NCBI GenBank assembly: GCA_027422505.1
Contig: JAPQWV010000050.1
Coordinates: 3,596,001-3,660,000, forward strand
Reading direction: 5' to 3'
Length of the DNA: 64,000 nt
Source of the DNA: Craterostigma plantagineum
Taxonomy: Eukaryota; Streptophyta; Magnoliopsida; Lamiales; Linderniaceae
Every line of letters starts with the position of its first letter. Positions within the stretch are counted from its first letter, which is position 1. Positions 31,375-44,689 of this stretch are shown in pieces. The notes under the pieces are model-generated. The model did not search any database and was not told the origin of the DNA. It saw only the letters and a list, made by a program, of their open reading frames with translations. Position numbers and translations under genes: made by a program.

Positions 31375-31630
31375 TTTTTTTTTTTTTTTTTCGGTCCCGA
31401 GGTATCCCCACACAGCCCGGCTATGGGCTAATCGCCACACACTCCAGAGGTGGGACTAATCCCCGGGGTCAGATGGATACATCCCAAACCCACCCAACAA
31501 CGATAGTCATGGGCCTAAGCCCATGGGGATTTTCCAAAGTCATGTGGGAGGTGGGGTTCGAACCCCTGACCTCCTAATCACATGAACTTTGGATGCCTCA
31601 GCTTGGCCACTAGAGCCAAGCCTCATTGGC
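31375..31630 (-). mobile_element. tRNA-derived SINE, 256 bp
   Basis: On the minus strand it starts with a tRNA-like region: A-box-like TGGCTCTAGTGGCCAAG and B-box GGTTCGAACCCC. It ends in an A-run (the T-run at 31375-31391 on the plus strand). A 15-bp target duplication, ACTCAAAAGCCATTC, flanks it at 31360-31374 and 31631-31645 without mismatch. Pol III promoter boxes, terminal poly(A) and a long duplication together define a SINE. It lies about 50 bp upstream of the agmatine deiminase start codon. Confidence 0.95.
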
Positions 31631-31655
31631 ACTCAAAAGCCATTCGACTTTGTGA

Positions 31656-34444
<2,789 letters not shown>

Positions 34445-35220
34445 TATTCTTCATGTAATTGTATATGATGCACAAAACTGAAATGTGTGCATTGTTTAAT
34501 AATTGTCTCTATTTGTGGAGGAAATAGCTTTTGTTTTGTACCATGAGTGACCATGATATACCTCTTACATTTATTTAGCCCACATTTGGTTCATAAATAT
34601 CTCTGTATGCATTTGGGTTCATAACTATATGCAAATTTGAGGATCTAAAAGGATCAATCTGCAAATTAACCCCATCATTTTCAGGCACGGAACATCACTT
34701 TCTTTAGCAGCTGCGCTTAAAATCAATTTTGTTCAAGTCACTTATTCGAGATAAGATCTAAGTGAATGAAAACGAGCGATCGAATTATAAAAAAGATAAG
34801 GGTCTTTCTTTACATCGATTGAATTGGTTGAAGCTTTACTGTGATGCGATTAAGAAAAACCAGACCTGTTAAACTCTAAACAAAGAAAAAATACGTAGCA
34901 GCGCAGCAGTAGTTAATTATACATAAAAACTTATTATTTCACACTTATCCTCATCATACAATATTGCATACGTATATCCTCCCTCTCCATACATTGAGGA
35001 GAAGCAGAAAAACGAACAAAGCGCACAGATAACAACGGAGGAAAAGCAGAAAAATCAACAACAATCAACAGCAGCAGCAGCAGCAGTTCTTTGATGATAA
35101 CACAGACACGAAAACCCTAAACAGGTCGAATAACAACAACAACAAGCAAATAATTGACATCCATTCATTCATATAAAACAAACAGATAGATAGGGATAAC
35201 ACAGATCGATGGGCTTTGGC
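34445..35220. other. Intergenic, convergent 3' ends
   Basis: Holds the 3' ends of agmatine deiminase (+) and RBCS (-). A short CAG repeat lies at 35069-35086. No gene is seen. Confidence 0.6.
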
Positions 35221-35859
35221 TTAGAGCCCACTTGGCGTGTGCGCGATGAAGGAGACGCACTGAACCTGGCGAACGTTGTCGAACCCAATGATCCTTATGA
35301 AGCTCTCGGGGTAGACCTTGATCGCCTCGTCGAGCTCGTTCGCCACCTGGCCGGCCTCGGTGCACCCGAACATGGGCAGCTTCCACATGGTCCAGTATCG
35401 GCCGTCGTAGTACCCCGGCGACCTGTTGTTCTCACGGTGGGGGAAGCCGTTCTTGAGGCTGAGCTCGAACTCGAGGCAGGGAATCCACTTGTTTCTGAGG
35501 AGGTACTCGATTTGGGCCAACAGCTGCTCCCTCGACAGCTTCGGGAGGTACGACAGCGTCTCGAACTTCTTCAGACCCTCCGTCGGCCACACCTATAGAC
35601 CCGACCCGACCCGACCCAGTTCGTTAGTACGCACGAACCGAAGGATTGCAGAGAAAATTTATGTATGTGTGAGATGTTTTACCTGCATGCACTTGACCCT
35701 TCCGCCGTTGGTGGCAATGGAGGTGATGTCGGCGGAGTTCTTGCGGGTGACGGGGAAGGAGGCGCCGGACTTGAGGCCGGTGAAGGGAGCCACCATGGTG
35801 GCCTGAGCGGGAGTCACGGCGGCGGAGGTGGCGGCGGTGGAGAGCATTGAGGAAGCCAT
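35221..35859 (-). CDS. RBCS: RuBisCO small subunit precursor, 2 exons, 182 aa
   Basis: Nuclear-encoded small subunit of the chloroplast CO2-fixing enzyme. Exon 1 (35859-35683) encodes the transit peptide [20 protein letters not shown] ... GGRVKC and the first two mature residues MQ. Exon 2 (35592-35221) encodes the rest: [49 protein letters not shown], and [19 protein letters not shown]. Only the first of the usual dicot introns is present; the site after about residue 47 of the mature protein is uninterrupted. Several positions differ from common leaf forms ([33 protein letters not shown]-terminal HTPSGL), which may indicate the divergent trichome-type (RbcS-T) lineage; this is inference. 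The promoter has I-box and G-box elements. Confidence 0.96.
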
Positions 35860-35946
35860 TTGTTGTCCTTCACTCTTGGCCTTGAGCTTTTTCTTGCTAC
35901 TATTTGCAGTAAGTGCTGTGCTGAGTGGGGAGTGGAGACCCCCATC

Positions 35947-35953
35947 ATTTATA
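35947..35953 (-). promoter_or_regulatory. RBCS TATA box
   Basis: TATAAAT on the minus strand within CCCCTATAAATGATGG, about 90 bp upstream of the RBCS start codon at 35859. Confidence 0.75.
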
Positions 35954-36090
35954 GGGGTTTTGAAACGCAGGGATTGGAGAAAGATCCTACGGTCGAGATA
36001 CGATCTTGTTGGGTCTGGATTGTTTCTGGGCCGATGGATCTTCGTAGTTCTTTCTTTTTTTGTTTTTCGATTTTATGACCACATACGTTG

Positions 36091-36139
36091 CCTTATCGTT
36101 ATGAACGTTACAGGCTTGCCACGTGGCGGTAACCTTATC
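36091..36139 (-). promoter_or_regulatory. RBCS light-response module: I-box, G-box, I-box
   Basis: On the minus strand GATAAGG (36133-36139) is followed by the perfect G-box palindrome GCCACGTGGC (36118-36127) and another GATAAGG (36091-36097). This I-box/G-box pairing is the known light-responsive module of rbcS promoters. It lies about 140-190 bp upstream of the TATA box. Confidence 0.85.
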
Positions 36140-36189
36140 TCGTATGAGGGCGTCTTTAGCAGTTGATGATGGGCTCTTTATTACCACAA

Positions 36190-37785
36190 GAGAAACAGTT
36201 AAGTAGATATTTTCTTCTTCTATCGAAGGAAATTGGAAAAAGATTGCTTTAATATGTTCAATGTTAGTAACTTTTGCTTGTTAATGCGTTTGAAATGTGA
36301 TATGATTAGTGGATGATTAATTTTAATATTGTTGTTCAGTTTGCATTATTGTTTTTAATTATCACTTTTATGCACTTTAGCGTAGTCCACTAGTCCAAAA
36401 GCATCGTTGTAGCCACCAAACGTTTATATTAATGTTTTGGAATGAATTTAAATAAATCATGAGCCACATAATATTTCATTGGCAAAGAGGACGGATATCA
36501 TATCTCAATTTCACCAATCATGCAATGTGAGGCTATACATCATAAATCCATATGCATTCTCTATGTTTTGTCCTCTTAACTATTTCATTGTTCCTCGAGT
36601 AACTTCACATGGAGAAATAGCATATATGTAAGATAGAAACATTATTAATTCGATATTATCTTATGGGAACAAGTATGAAATATTAGAACCTATTCTCAGT
36701 TATTTATGTATTGGACCCATTCCGTTATGCTCGGGCCATCAATGTCCAAATTAAGGATTCTTTGGGGGTCAGAAATATGAAAAAGGAACCAACTTGCATT
36801 GCTTTTATTTATTTGTGTTGTCTTGTCCCATGCAGCAGCTCATTTATACTGTTGTTGATGAGCATCAAGAATCTAGTCAATGGAATTTCATATGGAAAAG
36901 ATCAAAAAAATTATCAGATATCTCTCCAAGATTTATTACATTCAAAACTGATGTTTGTTACACATCACAAGCTTCTTACGAAAGCTCCATGACCACTTTC
37001 ACAAGAAAACATAAATGGAGGGATAACCATAACCTATAGTCCAATATAGAGATGCTTGTCTGATAAATCTACCTCAGTAATTACATGATATCTACCTCAG
37101 GCAGTAAATATCTATCTATCTATCTCCTGCAAATGGGATTCAGGACAAGTTCAATTCGCCTGCATGATATATAATGATTGGTAAGAAGAAAACATTGAGC
37201 AAAGCTTTTAGCCATCTTAACAAGTTCATACACACACTGATAAGGGAAAACAGCTGAAGAATTATGTGACTAAAACGTATACGAATCTAACTCACAGTTC
37301 ATGCATTTCAAGTCCTCCAAACTTATCGATGTTTCGTGATAACCGTACAATTCTTCCACTTTAGTTTATAGACCTAACATGTATGTAAGTCATTCATTTA
37401 CATGCTTCCGAGTTGAAGGGTTAATATATGAAATGAAAGAACGAGATCGAATCGATACACGAGCATTTACAGCACATCAGCTGAGTATTAAGAAGGTGAT
37501 CCACAAATCTAATACTTTTATGAAGGATGGTGAACGAAGCCAGCACATTGTTAGTTGAGGAGAGCTCTATAACCTAATGAAACACGGAGAGAGGAAACCA
37601 AGGATTTTGATTGATCTCAAATCCTCAATACAAGCGTAAAGCACATTGATTTTGATCAAATCGATTCGTGTCCAAAATAACTTAACACCTCCCAATCTTT
37701 AGAACATTCATATTGCATAAGCACTGGATTAAGCTCAATTCACTATATACAAATCAATTCCTGAGAAAGTTGAAAGATTTACCTT
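36190..37785. other. Intergenic between RBCS promoter and NDUFB10 3' end; no recognised gene
   Basis: AT-rich. An open frame of 93 codons at 36711-36992 and an overlapping one are not conserved-looking and have no recognisable motif. Confidence 0.5.
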
Positions 37786-38215
37786 TCAAACAGCCTCTTC
37801 CACCTCCTTAGGACCTGCCCACACCACATCATAACAACCAAAACCACAATAATCATCATCATCATCATCATCATCGCAAAACGAAATTGGGAAAATCGAC
37901 CGTAAGATAATAGGACTACGCACCGTGAAAGACGTGCGGGCGATGATCTTTGCCCCAGCCAACGCCGCGCGTGGCCTCAAGGTACTGGTGGACCAAATGC
38001 CTGCACTTTTGGAGGTGATTCACACCCTCAACTCTGTCGCACCACCTCAGCTTTTCCCTCAATATCTTCGCCTTTTCGATTTGGATCCACTTTTCTCTCA
38101 CGAGATGTTCTCTCATCTCCAGCATCACCACCGGATCCTTGTACGGATTCGACGGGTCAAAATCGTCCGGCGGGCCGTCGTCTGCGAACAGCGGAGCTCC
38201 CTTCTTCCGACCCAT
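37786..38215 (-). CDS. NDUFB10: Mitochondrial complex I subunit NDUFB10-like (PDSW), 2 exons, 106 aa
   Basis: An accessory subunit of the membrane arm of NADH:ubiquinone oxidoreductase in the mitochondrial inner membrane. Exon 1 is 38215-37924 and exon 2 is 37814-37786; the junction restores a Gly codon (HVFHG/GPKEVEEAV). The sequence MGRKKGAPLF, PPDDFDPSNPYKDPV, MLEMREHLVREKWIQIEKAKI, LRWCDRVEGVNHLQKCRHLV and GWGKDHRP is characteristic of the plant protein, with its two conserved Cys residues. There is no cleavable presequence, as expected. The intron contains a CAT-type microsatellite (about 37852-37876). Confidence 0.95.
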
Positions 38216-38423
38216 TTTGACCCCTTTTTTTCTCTCTCTCTCAATTCGTCGAGAAATAAAGTGAAATCAGCTCTCAGAGCAGCAAGTGACGAACGAAACA
38301 GTGTATGTCGAAGAGCTGGAATCTTTAATTGGGCTTGAAAATCGGCCCATATCTTTCTCTATCAGATGGGCTTGACGGCCCAATACATAATTCAAGCTCA
38401 AAAATATAAAGCAATTAGTAGTT

Positions 38424-38824
38424 ACGGGGTATTTACACATATACACCCCTTAAAAAAAACTTGTAATTTATATCTGTCAGTATTTTTTTATATGTAGGTA
38501 CCTAACAATTTTTTGCAGATAGGTAACTGGTCCGCCGCAGGTAAGCCATACAACAATTTGGGTAACCTATCAACGTATTGTGGTACGTAATACGTTTAGA
38601 AAATGGTACGCCGTATTAACACATTTAGGTAGACCCTATTTACACATTAGGTACGCCGTACAAACAGATTTAGGTACCCTATATCAATGTATTATGGTAC
38701 GCAATACACAGACAATAAGGTATGGCATGACTGAAGAGACTGGTACAAATTAAATCGGATACCTTTCTGTAGGCACTGATCTGTCAGTTTTTATTTAAAT
38801 AGGTATTTATGTGTAGATACCCGT
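38424..38824. mobile_element. MITE-like TIR element, copy B
   Basis: Related over its whole length to the element at 9392-9847. Ends: ACGGGGTATTTACACAT on the left and ATGTGTAGATACCCGT on the right. It has the same GGTACGCC/ATTTAGGTA internal words. No clear target duplication is visible. It lies between NDUFB10 and the phytocyanin gene. Confidence 0.7.
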
Positions 38825-39381
38825 AAGTACGCAATACTATCAATTTCAATCTGAATAATTTAAACATCATTATGATTAATTTTCATAATCGACGTGTTTT
38901 TTTCGATTATCGATCTAAAAGAATAACAAGTGAATCGAACTCATAACCTTCTTGTGGAAAGTCATGTGTCTGGTCACTTCAGACATTATTTGGAAAAATA
39001 GTAGTATATAATTCGAACGTATATTTTCTTCGTTTGAATAATCAAACTAAACTAGTTTTGCCATTAAAATCAGCCAAAAAAATCACTAATCGTGATGCTT
39101 TTATTTAACAAAGATTACGGCAAGACACGCATTATATTATAAATCCAACCGTAAGGTTATCCACACCATTAATAAAGAAATCCCACGTAATCATACGCCA
39201 TAACACGGTTATAATTACTCCAAGATCGCACCAATTCAAGGCAACAAGATATCTTATCGCCACAAAATCAAGAATCCCAGCGAAAAAACAGCCTTTTTTT
39301 TCCTATCTCAACATAGTAAAAATGAGATGAGATATTACATTACCATAAATACCTCTTCAATTTCTCCCTCTTCTTCTTTGT

Positions 39382-39389
39382 CTATAAAA
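39382..39389 (+). promoter_or_regulatory. TATA box of the phytocyanin gene
   Basis: TATAAAAG in TGTCTATAAAAGCATT, 66 bp upstream of the ATG at 39448, in a CT-rich context. Confidence 0.7.
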
Positions 39390-39447
39390 GCATTCCCCAC
39401 CCTTCCTCCATCTCATTAGCAAGGAGAGATTACTCTCAATATTAACA

Positions 39448-40017
39448 ATGGCTACGCCGATGCTCTTATTGGTCGTTTTAACAGCAGCGTTTGCAGTAAT
39501 GGCACACGGTGAGGTTTACAAAGTCGGCGATTCTTCAGGCTGGACACTCGTCGGGAAACCCAACTACAAATCTTGGGCTTCTTCCAAAAGCTTTCATGTC
39601 GGCGACACTCTGTGTAAGAATCTCTCTCTCTCTCTTCCAAATGCTTAAAATGATGGCATTCTGCAAATTATTTTTGCAGTGTTCGAATACAACAAAGAAT
39701 ACCACAATGTGGTGAGGGTGACTCACAAGAACTACAAGGCATGCAACTCGACGGACCCCATAGCTTCTTGGGCCACGGGCCACGATTCCTTCAGAATCGA
39801 AAGCCCGGGACATTACTACTTCATATGCGGAAAGCCAGGGCACTGCGAAGCGGGACAAAAGTTCGACGTTCACGTCTTGGGCGATGGCGAAAGCCCAGCG
39901 CCTTCGCCTTCGGAGCATAAAAAGAGCAGTGGAGCTGCGAAGCATACCTTTTCGTCTCTGAGTCGTTGGGCATTGGTGGTGGCTTCGATGGGATTCCTGG
40001 CAATTATTGCGTATTAG
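39448..40017 (+). CDS. Phytocyanin, stellacyanin-like, probably GPI-anchored, 2 exons, 167 aa
   Basis: A small blue copper protein of the plant cell surface. Exons 39448-39613 and 39680-40017 join to give VGDTLLFEYNKEYHNV. A signal peptide covers residues 1-21 (MATPMLLLVVLTAAFAVMAHG). The cupredoxin domain has ligands H64 (EYHNV), C105 (FICG), H110 (PGHC) and Q115 (AGQK). Gln rather than Met as the axial ligand is the stellacyanin type. C77 and C111 should form the structural disulfide. After a short Pro/Ser stretch (GDGESPAPSPSEHKKSS), a C-terminal hydrophobic segment (WALVVASMGFLAIIAY) is a likely GPI signal. The single intron falls at the usual phytocyanin position. Physiological role is not known from sequence. 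Confidence 0.94.
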
Positions 40018-40156
40018 ATCGATTCTCGGTTGCATGTTAGTGTAATGCAGTTTGCCAAATTTACTACCAATATCTCATCTTTGAAAGAGAATAGCTTGTC
40101 ATAAAATTTTGAGGGTACAAACGGGCTAAACAGACAACAGAACCCTCTGATCAGCA

Positions 40157-41076
40157 TGTTGTAAAATTCGCTAGGCGTTAGTCAGGCGTCTGAGGGGGGC
40201 CTAGCGCCTAGACGGTCTAGGTGGGGCCTAGGCGGTTTCTATGCGGAAATCAGACGGTTTACATATTTTTTATTATTTTTTTTCCATATATCAAATATGT
40301 TAATAATTCTATTAAAGTAAATGTGCAATAAATTTTCCAATCATTCTAAATAAATAATTTCAATCTTAGCTATTGAATAAATAACATCAATACAAAAATA
40401 ACGTTTTGAGGATCATTTCAGACGAAGTTATACTATTTTTATTTCATTTTATATATTTTTTATATTTTTATTAATCTTTAGCCACGTGTGACAAACACTC
40501 ATAGTTTAATGGATTAAATATTTTAGCCAGGTGTGACAAACTCTCATAGTTCAATAGAAAAAGATATGTTAATAAAATGGTAATTTGCATAATTTACTTG
40601 GAGTTTGAAAGAAAATATTATCACAAAAAATTATATGCAACACATGCACTTTGTTATAAATATTTAATAAATGGAGTAAGTGTAAGTGGACCACGTTGAG
40701 GTACTTAACGTTGAAATTGCAACACTCTATTTGTCCCACACCGATTGTGTGTGCAAAGAAAGTGGGAAAGTGATTCTATATAAAGGGCATTACACACTGT
40801 AACGTAGTTATATGAATGCGTCGAGTTACGCTATGCATTCAATGTTGTTCCTTGAGCCTTTTGAGGGAATGAAACAGTAGAATTTTTAAGTATTTTATTT
40901 TCTACGTTGCCGATTGTTGCCGATTATTGTAATTGATCGGCCGACTAATCGGCCGATTAGGTGGATTAGACGGCTGATATTCGGTTTGCCGATTAACCTG
41001 TTGATTAAGACATAATCGCCACGGTGGCTTTCGAATAGCGTCTAGGCGGCAGCCTAGGCCGTATTTTACAACACTG
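40157..41076. mobile_element. TIR element, about 920 bp, non-autonomous
   Basis: The ends are inverted: TGTTGTAAAATTCG-CTAGGCG on the left, and CCTAGGCCGTATTTTACAACA on the right. CTGATCAGCA (left) and CTGTCAGCA (right) flank it as a degenerate target duplication. Subterminal CTAGGCGG/GCCTAGG and CGGCCGATTA words repeat. An internal direct repeat of about 70 bp (GTGTGACAAAC-CTCATAGTT) lies at 40480-40555. Probably hAT-related; the superfamily is not proven. Confidence 0.65.
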
Positions 41077-41224
41077 CTGTCAGCAATGGACCGTAAAAAT
41101 GATATATTTCTGTGGTTGACTAGGAAACTTACAAAAATCTACACAAGGTGTTCACCAAACTTGGCAAGTTTCAAAAATCCTATTTTGCCTCGTAACGATG
41201 ACAAAGACACTCCTAAAAAGGAAA

Positions 41225-42383
41225 CGAGAACAGATTAGATACTAAGCATACCCATTGAGATTAAATACGGATTACCCGGCCCGAATTTATACATGGTATC
41301 CCTCCTCATGTGTGGCGCGTGTGCGTGGGCCTCGATAATGGACAAATTACCCGGCTCGAATTTCTAGATGGTATCAGAGCGGACGATCCTAAAATGGTTT
41401 ATGAGGTTTGAAAAGAATGACGTTCCTCACCCGACTCAAGAAATAAAAATTAGGCGGGTTCGAAAAAGTAGTGTCGTTCCTGTCAGATTAAAGAAATCGG
41501 TTCACACGTGAGGGAGGAGTGTTGAGAATCACGTGTGTGTGGCAAAAATGTCTCACACCGAAGTAAATGGGTATATAGCTTGATGGGTTAACTCCTCCTA
41601 GCACCAATTGGTTTTACGAAGGAACCCCATCAAGCTTATACCGAGACCCCTCCTCATTGTGGCGTGCGTACGTGGGCCTTGATGTCGGATAAATTATCGG
41701 AGACCGAGGCCAAATTTTTACATGGTATCCTAGCGGAAGATCCGACTCAATTAAAATATATGACGGGTTCGAAAAGAATGACGTTCCCGTCTGATTAGAA
41801 GAAAAAAAATGGGCCCACGCATCACGCGTGAAGGGCAAGTTGTCCCACACCGAAAATTGTGAAGAAATTAAAATGGTTTATAAGCTTGATGGATCACTCC
41901 TCCTAACATCAGTTGATTTTAGGAAAGATCCCAATCAAGCTTATACCGGGATCCCTCCTCATGTGTGGCGCATGTGTGTGGGCCTCGATAATAGATAAAT
42001 TATCGGAGGTCCGACCCGAATTGCTACATGGTATCAGAGCAAACGATCCTAAAAATTGTTTATGAGGTTCGAAAAGAGTGGTTCCTCACCCGACTCAATA
42101 AGAAAAGTACGGCCGGTTTGAAAAGATTGACGATCCCTTCCGATTAAGAAAAAAATGAGCTACATGTGAGGGAGTGTGAAGAATGTCACTTGTGGGCAAA
42201 TGTCAAGTGTCCCACATCGTTTACGACAAGAAAAATTAACAGGTATATAAGCTTGAGAGCCACTCCTCCTATCACCAATTGGTTTTAGGAAGGAACCCCA
42301 TCAAGCTTATACCGAGATCCCTCCTCATGTGTGGTGCGTGTGCGTGGGCCTTGATAACGGAGTTTCGACCCAGAATTTCTACA
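41225..42383 (+). mobile_element. Tandem TRIM retrotransposon array: about four LTRs, three internal regions
   Basis: A unit made of an LTR of about 200 bp (TGTTGAGAATCACGTG ... TTTTTACA) and an internal part of about 150 bp alternates. Primer-binding sites like TGGTATCAGAGC start at 41369, 41723 (degenerate, TGGTATCCTAGC) and 42029. GTGAGGGAGGAGTG purine-rich tracts precede the LTR starts near 41520 and 42176. The first LTR is truncated on its left. LTRs this short with PBS and polypurine tract but no coding sequence are the TRIM type. Confidence 0.8.
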
Positions 42384-43160
42384 GTCGGGAATTTTTTTGA
42401 ATGGTTTATCGCCGGGAAGTTACAATGATCTCTCAACTCATCGCAGATGTCAGACCTGCTTTGGCCTCGAAAATCAAAATCATGGCATTATGGAACAACA
42501 TTGAAGACGACTTCGCCCTCTACAACGTAGCTCGGGAATTCCTGGTTCAGACTTTTTCCCGCTAATAGTAAGTTTGTTACTATATTTCAGTCGTCTGGTA
42601 TTCCTGGTTCAGTCGTTTTTACTTTATTTCTTATTTGATTGATGAGTGATACCCTTTTGAAGTACACTTTTGATAGTTGGACCTCTCAATCCCCACATTT
42701 TGGAGTAAATGTTTAAGTTCTCTATTTCCTTGTTGTTATATTGCTATTGTTTGTTCTCTGTTTCGTTGAACCTTGACTGAAAATTTTATGCAGATATTAT
42801 ATAACTGTTCGTGATGAGAAGGCAGGATCTAGTGAATCAGGTACTCGTAATAAATTGTAGATTTCAGTTTTGGTACTTATTAAACTAGCCTTCTTTATCA
42901 TTGTGGTATTAGTGATGATCTTCGCATAACCTTTGTAGGCTGTAGACAGTGAAGGCGGCACAGATGATGCCAAAAGAGACGCGAGGCACTTTCTCGTGCA
43001 ATTACCCAGGATGGTCTAAGGTGATTAATGTAGTAGTTTGTGTAATAAACTATGTTGAGTAAATCGGTCGGGTCTCTTATTTACAAGCTTAAGATCTTAA
43101 TAGGTTGGCAAAAACCCTGACTTAGCAGAAAATTGCGCCTTACCAACATCTTGTTAAGAA
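42384..43160 (+). pseudogene. Degenerate unidentified gene remnant
   Basis: Coding-like pieces occur (SKIKIMALWNNIEDDFALYNVAREFL at 42465-42545; YYITVRDEKAGSSES before a GTACTC donor near 42841), with exon-sized spacing but no continuous model. I do not recognise the family. Together with the repeated exon-like unit and FHA fragments to the right it may be one decayed locus. Confidence 0.3.
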
Positions 43161-44040
43161 GGGAAGTATGGCTGAGGGAGTTTGGTTTCATGGACGTCTA
43201 TGAAAGCGTAAAACAGAGGTAAAGTTCTTGATAAAGCATTATAATTGTCTATTTGTGATTGTCATTTTGTTTCATGTTTTTCTGTCACAAGGATAATCAA
43301 GTGGCATTTTCACAACTACCAGACCTCTTAACCAAACTCGATGAGTTTGACTAGGTGCAATTGGATAATCCTTATGCTTTGGTGATAAGTTGCTAGTAAT
43401 CGTTATCGTTTTTTCTTTCTTTTACAGTATAAAAATGATCAGTTGCTTAATTGAAGGCGCTTTAGCGGGAGTTTCATTTCATGGACGTCTATCAAAGCGT
43501 AAAACAAAGGTAAAGTTCTTGATAACGCATTATGTTTGTCCATTTAAGATTGTCATTTTGTTTCATGCTTTTCTATCACAAGGATAATCAAATGGCATTT
43601 TCACAACTACCGGCCTCTTAACCAAACTCGATGGGTTTGACGAGGTGCAATTTTTGGATAATCTTTATGCTTTAGTGTCAAGTTGTTTGTAATCATCGTT
43701 CTTTTCTTTCTTTTACAGTATATCAATTGCTTAATCAGATGGCTTTAGCGGGAGTTCCGTTTCATGGACGCCTATCAAAGCGTAAAATAAATGTAAAGTT
43801 CTTGATAAAGCATTATGATTGTCCATTTATGATTATCATTTTGTTTCATCATTTTCTGTCACAGGGATAATCAAGCGGCATATCACAACAACCAGACCTC
43901 TTAATCAAACTCGATGAGTTTGACGAGTTGCAATGTTTGGATAATCTTTATGCTTGGTGACAAGTTGTTTGTAATCGTTATCTTTTTTTTTTTCTTGCTT
44001 TTACAGTATAAAATATCAATTGCTTAATCGAAGGCGCATT
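43160..44040 (+). repeat. Tandem repeat of an exon-plus-intron-like unit, period about 285-292 bp
   Basis: A block with TTTCATGGACG(T/C)CTATCAAAGCGTAAAA followed by GGTAAAGTTCTTGATAA begins near 43180, 43470 and 43757. Each is followed by a TGTTTCAT-rich stretch, a CCTCTTAA-CAAACTCGATG-GTTTGACGAG block and a TTCTTTCTTTTACAG acceptor-like tract. A fourth, truncated start lies near 44017. Each unit looks like a small exon with flanking splice sites. Confidence 0.75.
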
Positions 44041-44165
44041 AGCGGGAATTTTTTTGATCGGTGGATCCACGGTTGAACAGATTCGTTTGACCAAATAATG
44101 CGCCTGTTGCAAACGTGAGTTTGAGGGCGGGCCAACAAGGGATGGTGGACGAGGTGGTAAGTTGA
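44030..44165 (-). pseudogene. Inverted partial copy of the FHA-domain fragment
   Basis: On the minus strand this reads like 44430-44580: the landmarks CTCACGT-TG-AAC, GCGCATTATT-GTCAAAC, AATCTGTTCAACC and TGGATCCACC occur in both. It forms an inverted repeat with an intervening loop of about 270 bp. Confidence 0.65.
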
Positions 44166-44404
44166 ACAAAAGTGAACAAAACACAATAGAATTAAGGAAA
44201 ATGGACAGGAATGAAAATTCTTAAACATCCTTAATAGAAAATCGTTATGTCAATCATTTCAGCTCATATAAGGCATCATTGCCGAGAACGACAAAGTAAA
44301 AAATCGTTTGACCGAATATTCAAATCGCTGATTGACATCGTACTCATAATTTTTTTTCTCGTCTGTCGCTCAAATCTCTTGTCATATCCTCCAAAACCCT
44401 AACA

Positions 44405-44679
44405 ATGCTGCCACGTAGAAAACCTCCACTACCACTTCGTCCACCACCACCTGTAGGCACCGCCTTCAAGCTCACGTCTGTAACATGCGCATTATTCAGT
44501 CAAACAAATCTGTTCAACCCTGGATCCACCATTATCCTTGGCCGCATAGCACGCGGCAACATGATATCAGTCAAAGAATCTGGATTTCCTCGAAGCACTT
44601 GTGCTTTCGGGTTGAATATTGCGGGTCGGATTGGCTCTGGGCCATTATCGACCTCGGATCGTTGAAAGGCACCCTTTAG
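44405..44679 (+). pseudogene. FHA-domain protein fragment, frameshifted
   Basis: FHA domains bind phosphothreonine peptides. The first frame, from the ATG at 44405, reads MLPRRKPPLPLRPPPP, FKLTSVT and LFNPGSTIILGRIARGN-ISVKESG; a shifted frame continues with ISSKHLCFRVE, WLWAIIDLGSLKGTL. Combined, they show the FHA landmarks GR, SSKH and a GT that would be NGT in most members. The frame change near 44590 and the missing rest of the domain mark a broken copy. The sequence is cut at 44690 by the next insertion. Confidence 0.6.
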
Positions 44680-44689
44680 CTTATATCGA

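Noticed and set aside
31555..31580. tRNA gene suggested by GGTTCGAACCCC
   Set aside because: The B box belongs to the SINE; there is no acceptor stem and the unit ends in poly(A) with a target duplication.
36711..36992. 93-codon frame between RBCS and NDUFB10
   Set aside because: No motif, no splice context, AT-rich; looks random.
43160..44040. CRISPR-like repeat array
   Set aside because: Units of about 290 bp with exon-like borders in a plant nuclear context; no short identical repeats with unique spacers.
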